Of a stretch of DNA of 64,000 bases, positions 57,970 through 64,000 are shown one piece after another (the stretch's first letter is position 1; the number at the start of each line of letters is the position of its first letter). Position numbers and translations under genes: made by a program. Under the pieces are notes generated by a model. The model had not been told where the DNA came from and did no database searches. It saw nothing but the letters and a program-made list of their open reading frames with translations. The stretch comes from 34-65-8 sp046294735 (lineage in GTDB: Bacteria > Pseudomonadota > Alphaproteobacteria > Sphingomonadales > Sphingomonadaceae): positions 186,001 to 250,000 of the forward strand of contig JBKBKB010000003.1 of assembly GCA_046294735.1 (NCBI GenBank), written 5' to 3'.

Positions 57970-59238
57970 TCAATCGCTCCGCGCACGCTCGACGGACGAG
58001 GCGACCGCAACGTTCATGGTCACGTTGCCGAGGGTGCGCATGATGTCAGGCAGCATCTCCACCGCCACCAGCAGGGCCAGCGGCTCGACCGGCACGCCCA
58101 TGGCGATTGCAATCGGGCCAATCGAGATGACGAAGCTGATCGAGCCGGGCAGGCTGACCGAGCCGACGCTGATGACAAATGCGACGGCAATTCCCGCCAG
58201 CAAGACCGTCGGAGTCAGCTCGACCCCCGCCAGCACGGCGATGTAGATCGCCACTGCCATGTTCATGGCCGGGCTGGTGGCGCGGAAGATCGCGACCGCC
58301 AGCGGCAGGGCGAAATCGGCGGTGCTGTCGCGCAAACCGAGCCGCTTGGCGCTGGCGAGCATGGCGGGCAGGCTGGCAAGCGAGCTCTGGGTGGAAAGGG
58401 CCACAGCCTGGGCCGGGATCATGGCCCGCCCGAAGGCCAGCGGAGAGATGCGCCCGCCGATCCAGGCGAGCAGGTAGCCGCCGATCAGCACTACCGCGCC
58501 CATCGCCGTAACCGTCAGGATATAGTGCAGGAAGGTGGCGAACGCGCCGCCTCCCGCCTTGGCAGCAACCCCGATGCCGAGCGCGAATACCCCCAACGGG
58601 GCCAACCACAGGACCCAGCCGATCAGGGTCAGCATGGCATTGGCCAGCGCCCGGAACAGGGCCAGCAGGGTGTCGCGCTGCCCCTCGGGCAGGCGGGCCA
58701 CGGCCACCGCGAACAGCGCAAAGAAAATGGTCAGCGGCAGCATCGCGGTTTCGGCTGCCGCAGCAATTACGTTGGGAGCGATCAGCGAGGTGACGAAATC
58801 GGCCAGGCCCGGCACTTCCTGCGCACCCACGCTGCCGGTGTCGAGCAGCGCCTGCGCCGCCTGCGGGGCCGGGAAGGCCGTCAGCAACAGCGGCATCAGC
58901 AGCGCCGCCGACAGCCCGCTCAGCACCAGGATAGCGAACACCAGCAGCAGCATGCGCCGTGCCACCGCGCCAGCGCTTGCCGCCAGCACCAGCTTGGCAA
59001 TGCCCATCACCAGCAGGGCAGCTACCAGCGGAATGATGGTCATCTGCAGGGCACGCAACCACAGCTTTCCGGCCACGTCTGTAACCGGCAGCACGCTGGC
59101 GAGCACCGCGCTGTCGGACACGATCCAGCCCAGCACCAGGCCCGCCATCAGCCCGCCGAAAGTCCACCAAACGGGCAGGCGAATCGCGATCAGGTCGCTG
59201 GTTTCGGCTTTCGCCCCATCCACTTTGGCTCGATCCAC
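57970..59238 (-). CDS. Dicarboxylate/amino acid:cation symporter (DAACS family)
   Basis: A GTG at 59238, preceded by AAAGGGAAGGG, gives 422 residues and avoids overlap with glmM; the longer frame is an antisense shadow. Helices include WWTFGGLMAGLVLGWIV, ALQMTIIPLVAALLVMGIAKL and the conserved C-terminal region with STQSSLASLPAML and FRATSPAMNMAVAIYIAVLAG, which correspond to the serine-rich re-entrant loop and NMDGT-like motif of GltP/DctA transporters. The NMDGT motif is replaced by NMAVA, so substrate specificity may differ. Confidence 0.85.
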   Translation of the reverse strand: MDRAKVDGAKAETSDLIAIRLPVWWTFGGLMAGLVLGWIVSDSAVLASVLPVTDVAGKLWLRALQMTIIPLVAALLVMGIAKLVLAASAGAVARRMLLLVFAILVLSGLSAALLMPLLLTAFPAPQAAQALLDTGSVGAQEVPGLADFVTSLIAPNVIAAAAETAMLPLTIFFALFAVAVARLPEGQRDTLLALFRALANAMLTLIGWVLWLAPLGVFALGIGVAAKAGGGAFATFLHYILTVTAMGAVVLIGGYLLAWIGGRISPLAFGRAMIPAQAVALSTQSSLASLPAMLASAKRLGLRDSTADFALPLAVAIFRATSPAMNMAVAIYIAVLAGVELTPTVLLAGIAVAFVISVGSVSLPGSISFVISIGPIAIAMGVPVEPLALLVAVEMLPDIMRTLGNVTMNVAVASSVERARSD

Positions 59239-59337
59239 GTTCGCTTGCCCTTCCCTTTGCCGCCGTTCCGCGCCAGAAGCCCGTGGCCAATAACCGCGTG
59301 GGCGCCAAGCCCCAAGCAGCAAACGGAATTCGCAGAT

Positions 59338-60675
59338 ATGGGACGCAAGTTCTTCGGCACTGACGGTATTCGCGGGCAGACCAACCAGGGCGCGATGACG
59401 GCGGCCATGGCGATGAAGGTCGGCCAGGCGGCGGGGGCGCATTTCCGCCGCGGCGATCATCGCCACCGGGTGGTGATCGGCAAGGACACGCGCCTGTCGG
59501 GTTACATGATGGAAAGCGCGCTGGTCGCCGGCTTTACCAGTGTGGGCATGGACGTGATCATGACTGGCCCGTTGCCGACCCCGGCGATTGCGCTACTGAC
59601 CCGTGAAATGCGGGCCGACATGGGGGTGATGATTTCCGCCAGCCACAACAAGTATCAGGACAACGGCATCAAGCTGTTTGGCCCGGACGGGTTCAAGCTG
59701 TCGGACGAGGACGAGCTGGCGATCGAGGCGCTGATCGAAAGCGATGTGCCACTAGCCCCATCCGAGGCCATCGGGCGCGCCCGGCGGATCGAGGATTCGC
59801 GCGGGCGTTACATCCACGCGATCAAGCAGTCGATCGCGAGCGATATCCGGTTTGACGGGCTGAAGGTGGTGGTCGATTGCGCCAATGGTGCGGCCTATCA
59901 GGTCGCGCCTTCGGCAATCTGGGAACTGGGCGCGGAGGTGATCGCACTGGGTGTCACCCCGAACGGTACAAACATCAATGCCGGGGTCGGGTCGACCGCG
60001 CTCGATGCGATCAAGGCCAAGGTGGTCGAAGAAGGGGCCGATGTCGGCATTGCCCTGGATGGCGATGCCGATCGGCTGATCGTGATCGACGAGACGGGGC
60101 AGGAGGTCGATGGCGACCAGATCATGGCGCTGATCGCCACCCGGATGCTGGAGCGCGGCACCCTGCGCGGCGGCGGGGTGGTCTCCACCGTCATGTCCAA
60201 CCTGGGGCTGGAACGGTATCTCGGCACCATCGGCCTCACGCTGGAGCGGACCAGGGTGGGTGACCGATATGTGCTGGAACGGATGCGCGAAGGCGGGTTC
60301 AATGTCGGGGGCGAGCAATCGGGGCACATGATCCTGCTCGATCATGGCACCACTGGCGACGGTACCATGGCCGCGCTGCGGGTGCTGGCTGGCCTGGTCC
60401 GCTCGGGCAAACGGGCGAGCGAGCTGTGCCATGTGTTCGACAGGGTGCCGCAGCTGCTGCGCAATGTGCGCTATGCCGGCACCTCGCCGCTGGAGAACGC
60501 CGGCGTCAATGCCTGTATTGCCGATGCCGAAGGCGAACTGGCGGGCAAGGGGCGGCTGGTGATCCGTGCATCCGGGACCGAGCCGCTGATCCGGGTGATG
60601 GCCGAAGGCGACGATCCGACCCAGGTCGAGGCCGTGGTGGCGAGGATCTGCGCCGAGGTGGAGAAAGCCGTCTGA
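59338..60675 (+). CDS. glmM: Phosphoglucosamine mutase
   Basis: ATG at 59338 (MGRKFFGTDGIRGQTNQGAM) gives 445 residues, the family length. The phosphoserine loop is GVMISASHNKYQDNGIKLFG, the Mg site is ALDGDADRLIVID, sugar binding is in GGEQSGHMILLD, and the phosphate-binding end is IRASGTEPLIRVMAEG. It converts glucosamine-6-phosphate to glucosamine-1-phosphate for UDP-GlcNAc, hence peptidoglycan and LPS. The stop overlaps the DUF1272 start (TGATG). Confidence 0.97.
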   Translation: MGRKFFGTDGIRGQTNQGAMTAAMAMKVGQAAGAHFRRGDHRHRVVIGKDTRLSGYMMESALVAGFTSVGMDVIMTGPLPTPAIALLTREMRADMGVMISASHNKYQDNGIKLFGPDGFKLSDEDELAIEALIESDVPLAPSEAIGRARRIEDSRGRYIHAIKQSIASDIRFDGLKVVVDCANGAAYQVAPSAIWELGAEVIALGVTPNGTNINAGVGSTALDAIKAKVVEEGADVGIALDGDADRLIVIDETGQEVDGDQIMALIATRMLERGTLRGGGVVSTVMSNLGLERYLGTIGLTLERTRVGDRYVLERMREGGFNVGGEQSGHMILLDHGTTGDGTMAALRVLAGLVRSGKRASELCHVFDRVPQLLRNVRYAGTSPLENAGVNACIADAEGELAGKGRLVIRASGTEPLIRVMAEGDDPTQVEAVVARICAEVEKAV

Positions 60676-60899
60676 TGCTTGAAATGCGCCCCGATTGCGA
60701 GCGCTGCGGCACGGACCTGCCCGCCGAAGCGCCGGGCGCGTTCATCTGCTCGTTCGAGTGCACCTTCTGCGCCGAATGCGCCGACGCCCTCGACGACCGC
60801 TGCCCCAATTGCGGCGGCGAACTGATGGACCGCCCGGCCCGGGCCAAGGCGCTGCACGCGAAGTTCCCCCCGGGCACCGAGCGCAGGTTCAAAGGGTAG
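60675..60899 (+). CDS. DUF1272 domain zinc-ribbon-like protein
   Basis: The 74-residue protein starts in the glmM stop (TGATG). It has MRPDCERCGTDLPAEAPGAF, SFECTFCAECADALDDRCP and NCGGELMDRP, i.e. seven or more cysteines in CxxC pairs, matching DUF1272. Members are small zinc-binding proteins of unknown function. The coupling with glmM may be incidental to operon packing. Confidence 0.88.
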   Translation: MLEMRPDCERCGTDLPAEAPGAFICSFECTFCAECADALDDRCPNCGGELMDRPARAKALHAKFPPGTERRFKG

Positions 60900-61036
60900 G
60901 GACTGACAGCGCCGCGCAGGCTGAGCGGCCAGTTTGTGCGAGATCACGCCAACAGCGGACATTCGGTTTGCGACCCCTAAGTGGTCGCTAGCTCAGCGCC
61001 TCAAAATAAGCTGGGCCAAACGGTGCTGCGGCAGCC

Positions 61037-61606
61037 TCAAAGGCCGAAGTCTTCACAGATTTTTCGAGCAATCGCGTCCGGAGGCGCCTGCGAGGTGTCT
61101 ACTTCAAGATCGTATTTCCGTCCTTTATGGACACGCTCAAACTGCCCTTTCGAGAGGCCAATCTCACGGTCACCTCTCGCGAGTTCTCGATTTCGAACAA
61201 CGTCCAAAGGCGCGAAAAGCCCAACTAGCCGGAAATCGAATTGCCCGAGCAACTGCCGATATTCGGTGTCTTCGCTGTCGAAAAACACGTCATCAACGAT
61301 CATGTGATTTCCGCGTTCGGCCATTGCCGCAATGGCATGTCGCATGCCTTCCAATGCTCGCTTAACGATATATCCGGTCTGAACGTCAATTGTCTTGCTG
61401 TCGATACGATGGAAGACCAGTCCATCATCTTGCTTGATGGCCCGAGGGGGCAACATCGAAAGGAAGTCATCCATCTGAACGTGCAGAAACGGCTTTTGAG
61501 CAATTCGTTGAACAGCTTTAGCTACTGAGGACTTACCAACACTGCTCACCCCGTTGAGCACGATGATTTGGGTCTGCCGAGGATCGAGCGTCTCTGAGAA
61601 TAACAT
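61037..61606 (-). CDS. Chloramphenicol phosphotransferase-like P-loop kinase
   Basis: The 189-residue protein begins near IIVLNGVSSVGKSSVAKAVQ, a Walker A (GxxxxGKSS). HVQMDDFLSML follows, the second conserved acidic motif of the CPT family, then HMIVDDVFFDSEDTEYRQ and RNRELARGDREIG. This matches the chloramphenicol phosphotransferase-like family, whose best studied member inactivates chloramphenicol in its producer. Other members act on unknown small molecules. Base composition is clearly lower in GC than the neighbours (29 of 60 bases are G or C from 61261), which suggests acquisition. No mobile-element genes flank it. Confidence 0.82.
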   Translation of the reverse strand: MLFSETLDPRQTQIIVLNGVSSVGKSSVAKAVQRIAQKPFLHVQMDDFLSMLPPRAIKQDDGLVFHRIDSKTIDVQTGYIVKRALEGMRHAIAAMAERGNHMIVDDVFFDSEDTEYRQLLGQFDFRLVGLFAPLDVVRNRELARGDREIGLSKGQFERVHKGRKYDLEVDTSQAPPDAIARKICEDFGL

Positions 61607-61785
61607 GATGAATAAGATTGCCGATCCGGGTTGCTAACGCAACGGGTCAGGCAAAAGCCGCCATTCGCCAATCCACCCACTTCCCGCCAGCACGAGCCCA
61701 ATCCCCCATCCCCAAAATCCGCCATCCCGTCCGCCCCAACAAAAAGCCATCCCTGCCCGCGCGCGGACTTGCTAAGGGGCTTGCC

Positions 61786-62601
61786 ATGAGCACCACCCCT
61801 CCCCCCCCGCGCATTCTCTCCATCGCCGGTTCGGACTCGTCCGGCGGCGCGGGTATCCAGGCGGATATCAAGACCATCGCCATGCTGGGCGGCTATGCCA
61901 TGACCGCTGTGACCACCGTCACCGCGCAGAACACGGTCGGGGCGCAGGCCATCGCCCCGATGGGGGCAGAGGTGGTGGCGGCCCAGATCACCTCCTGCGC
62001 CAGCGATATCGGGGTCGACGCGATCAAGATCGGCATGTTGCACGATGTCCAGATCATCACCGCTGTGGCCGAGTGTCTGACTGGTGAGGCGGCATTGGCC
62101 GGGGTGCCGGTGGTGCTCGACCCGGTCATGGTCGCCACCTCCGGCGCGGTGCTGATCGCGCCCGACGCGATTGCGGCGCTGAAGGCGCAGCTGTTCCCGC
62201 TGGCGACCGTTATCACCCCCAACCTGCCGGAACTGGAGCACTTGTGCGGGCGGACCCTGCGCACCACCGCGCTGATGCAGGAGGGTGCCGCCGAGCTGGC
62301 GGCGCAATACGGCTGCCACGTGCTCGCCAAGGGTGGCCATACCGAGGACGCGCGGATCATCGATCTGCTGGTCGCCCCCGACGGCACGGCAGGTTTCTAC
62401 GAACACGCCCGGATCGACACGCGCCACACCCACGGCACCGGCTGCACCCTGTCCTCTGCCATCGCGACCCTGATCGGCCACGGCCAGCCGCTTTACCATG
62501 CCGTCAGGCTGGCCCGCCAATTCGTGCTCCGCGCGATTGAGGCGGCCCCCGGCTTCGGCGCAGGCAATGGCCCGCTCGGGCATCAGGCAGTCAGGCGTTA
62601 G
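61786..62601 (+). CDS. thiD: Hydroxymethylpyrimidine/phosphomethylpyrimidine kinase
   Basis: ATG at 61786 (MSTTPPPPRILSIAGSDSSG) gives 271 residues. The PfkB-like core has SIAGSDSSGGAGIQADIKTI, MLGGYAMTAVTTVTAQNT, PVVLDPVMVATSGAVLI, and the catalytic GTGCTLSSAIATLIG. It phosphorylates HMP twice in thiamine synthesis. thiE and thiC are not adjacent, and no TPP riboswitch sequence is visible upstream. Confidence 0.96.
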   Translation: MSTTPPPPRILSIAGSDSSGGAGIQADIKTIAMLGGYAMTAVTTVTAQNTVGAQAIAPMGAEVVAAQITSCASDIGVDAIKIGMLHDVQIITAVAECLTGEAALAGVPVVLDPVMVATSGAVLIAPDAIAALKAQLFPLATVITPNLPELEHLCGRTLRTTALMQEGAAELAAQYGCHVLAKGGHTEDARIIDLLVAPDGTAGFYEHARIDTRHTHGTGCTLSSAIATLIGHGQPLYHAVRLARQFVLRAIEAAPGFGAGNGPLGHQAVRR

Positions 62602-62605
62602 CGGC

Positions 62606-63493
62606 TCAGCACTCCAGCTCGTAGAACTCGGCGATGTGGCACCAGGCGTCTTCGGCCGTTTCGCACCACTGGAACAGCTCCAGGTCCTGGTGGTTGATCG
62701 TGCCTTCGTCGGCCAGGGCCTCGAAATCGATCACCCGAGTCCAGAAGTCCTTGCCGAACAGCAGGATCGGGATCGGCTTCATCTTGCCCGTCTGGATCAG
62801 GGTCAAAAGCTCGAAGAATTCGTCAAACGTCCCGAACCCACCCGGGAACACGGCCACCGCCCGCGCGCGCAGCAGGAAGTGCATCTTGCGCAGCGCGAAA
62901 TAGTGGAACTGGAAGCTCAGCGACGGGGTGACATAGCGGTTGGGCGCCTGCTCGTGCGGCAGCACGATGTTGAGCCCGATGCTTTCAGCCGAGGCGTCAC
63001 TGGCGCCGCGGTTGGCCGCTTCCATGATCGACGGACCACCGCCCGAGCAGATTACGAACTGGCGCTGGCCCTTTTCGATGATCGCCTTTTCGCTGACCAT
63101 CCGGGCCAGCTTGTAGGCTTCGTCGTAATACTTCGCCTTGGCGGCAAGGTTCTCCACCACCCGGCGTTCGCGCTCCGGCAGGTCCTTGGCCATGGCGAGC
63201 GATGCCTCGGCCGCTTCAGTCGAGGGGATCCGGGCCGAGCCGTACATCACCAGGGTCGAGCCGACGCCGGCCTCGTCGAGCAGCATTTCCGGCTTGAGCA
63301 GTTCAAGCTGAAAGCGAATAGGGCGCAATTCCTCACGCAGCAGGAAATCGCGATCCTGGAATGCCAGCCGGTAAGCCGGGTGCTCGGTCTGCGGGGTCTT
63401 GTCTGGGGCTGCCTTAGAGAATTCGGCCTCTTCTTCGGCCGGGTAGAACTTGCGCCCGGCAAGATCGTGCTGCTTCTTTTCTTCTTCAGTCAT
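62606..63493 (-). CDS. LOG-family protein (TIGR00730-like, cytokinin riboside 5'-monophosphate phosphoribohydrolase-like)
   Basis: ATG at 63493 (MTEEEKKQHDLAGRKFYP) gives 295 residues. The Rossmann core has VMYGSARIPSTEAAEASLA, FVICSGGGPSIMEAANRGA, and the LOG motif PGGFGTFDEFFELLTLIQTG (the PGGxGTxxE catalytic motif). An N-terminal helical extension of about 75 residues makes it longer than typical LOG proteins. Bacterial LOG proteins hydrolyse nucleoside monophosphates, although many are still labelled lysine decarboxylases. It lies 4 bases beyond the convergent thiD stop. Confidence 0.9.
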   Translation of the reverse strand: MTEEEKKQHDLAGRKFYPAEEEAEFSKAAPDKTPQTEHPAYRLAFQDRDFLLREELRPIRFQLELLKPEMLLDEAGVGSTLVMYGSARIPSTEAAEASLAMAKDLPERERRVVENLAAKAKYYDEAYKLARMVSEKAIIEKGQRQFVICSGGGPSIMEAANRGASDASAESIGLNIVLPHEQAPNRYVTPSLSFQFHYFALRKMHFLLRARAVAVFPGGFGTFDEFFELLTLIQTGKMKPIPILLFGKDFWTRVIDFEALADEGTINHQDLELFQWCETAEDAWCHIAEFYELEC

Positions 63494-63548
63494 TTGGCCT
63501 GCGATAGGCGCGGTGGCAGCGGCGGGCAAGTGCCCCAAGGTCAAGAAC

Positions 63549-64000
63549 CTAGAACCGCGTGGTCAGGCGCAGCCCGGCGATGACGCCGGTATCACGCACC
63601 GCCACTGCGCTGTCGATCACCTGCACGCTGGCGGTCAGGCGGACGGGTTTTGCCACCTGCACAGTGTAGAACGCCTCCAGCCCTTCCTCGTCTTCGAGCG
63701 CGACCCGGTTCGCCAGCACCCGCACCAGCCTGTTGGTCAGCGAATAGCGGAACCAGGCAATACCGAACCGGTCGTCCGGCCGAACGCGCGGGTTACCCGA
63801 CACCCCGATGAACGCGCTGCGATCAAGAAAGGTCGGATCGCCGCGCGAGACATAGACCTGCCCGAACACGCCCCAGCCCTTGCCCGGGTGTTCGGGATAT
63901 TCGACCAGGTTCTGGTACATGGCGAGGACTGCGCTGAACTCCCCGCGCCTTTCGGCAAAGCCGGAACCCCGGGCCGGGATCAGCACCGGCGGCAGGGCGT
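63549..64000 (-). CDS. OprB-like carbohydrate porin, C-terminal part (partial)
   Basis: The frame is open to the window edge and its 5' end lies beyond it. The visible 150 residues contain SGFAERRGEFSAVLAMYQN, GWGVFGQVYVSRGDPTFLD, FIGVSGNPRVRPDDRFGIAW and a barrel end GLRLTTRF with terminal Phe, as in OprB/carbohydrate-selective porins. It should sit in the outer membrane. The sugar or substrate cannot be read. It ends 56 bases before the LOG gene start in the genome direction. Confidence 0.75.
   Translation of the reverse strand, partial: ALPPVLIPARGSGFAERRGEFSAVLAMYQNLVEYPEHPGKGWGVFGQVYVSRGDPTFLDRSAFIGVSGNPRVRPDDRFGIAWFRYSLTNRLVRVLANRVALEDEEGLEAFYTVQVAKPVRLTASVQVIDSAVAVRDTGVIAGLRLTTRF

Noticed and set aside
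61607..61785. Possible TPP riboswitch before thiD
   Set aside because: The gap is C/A-rich and shows no CTGAGA-type core or paired thi-box arms.

Overview
This 64-kb, GC-rich window is a chromosomal segment of an alphaproteobacterium, most likely of the order Sphingomonadales (Novosphingobium/Erythrobacter-like). The placement rests on several things seen together. There is a PhyR/NepR/EcfG general stress response locus. DUF2093 directly follows xseA. There is an mmcB gene under an alphaproteobacterial GTTC-N7-GTTC SOS box. An E1 alpha-beta fusion is paired with a FabD-like protein. A class I PHA synthase with a phasin is present, and many genes overlap by ATGA or TGATG. No prophage, insertion sequence, CRISPR array or rRNA operon was seen.

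Layout. 1-6.7 kb: the end of an unknown gene, a chimeric membrane protein (glycosyltransferase-like N-terminus, UbiA-like C-terminus), the E1 alpha-beta fusion with its FabD-like partner, and a TonB-dependent receptor. 6.8-11.3 kb: Baeyer-Villiger monooxygenase, CinA-like protein, CNNM/CorC-type protein, polysaccharide deacetylase. 11.3-16.5 kb (minus strand): rplA/rplK, a three-gene overlapping block (class A acid phosphatase, crotonase, beta-lactamase-fold hydrolase), ung. 16.6-19 kb: RNase D-like exonuclease, lptC, lptA, a secreted protein. 19-24.9 kb: purD and xseA with overlapping divergent start codons, DUF2093, M23 lipoprotein, phytase-like protein, rpmB, tadA. 24.9-29 kb (minus): RNase T2, a small membrane protein starting at GTG, nadC, and a LytTR/LytS-type two-component pair.

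29-37.8 kb: HD-domain protein, M48 protease, DsbA-like protein, BepA-like M48/TPR protease, esterase, an acidic PAS protein, DUF2141, sterol desaturase family protein, and mmcB with an SOS promoter. 37.9-43.5 kb: tRNA-Arg and tRNA-Cys, thioesterase, crotonase, orphan winged-helix protein, RadC-type JAB protein, a three-gene unit with a membrane-anchored LuxR-type regulator, and an AlaC-like aminotransferase. 43.6-46.5 kb: phaC and a phasin with a Lys/Ala/Pro-rich N-terminus behind an operator-rich promoter. 46.5-52.3 kb: clpS, lptF, lptG, GNAT, fatty acid desaturase, GNAT-fold protein.

52.5-57.3 kb is the general stress response locus: phyR, a CHASE-HWE histidine kinase, nepR, ecfG and an AI-2E family permease. 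Two GGAAC-N16-CGTT promoters are visible, one before phyR and one before nepR-ecfG. In the established model, phosphorylated PhyR binds NepR and frees EcfG; both promoters would then close a positive loop. 57.3-64 kb: sodB, dicarboxylate symporter, glmM, DUF1272, a low-GC phosphotransferase-like gene, thiD, a LOG-family protein and the end of an OprB-like porin.

Most of the window is core metabolism and envelope biogenesis. The parts most worth pursuing are the chimeric gene at the left end, the membrane-anchored LuxR trio, the operator-rich phasin promoter, the leaderless-looking SOS promoter of mmcB, and a strong minus-strand terminator upstream of phyR that no annotated gene explains.
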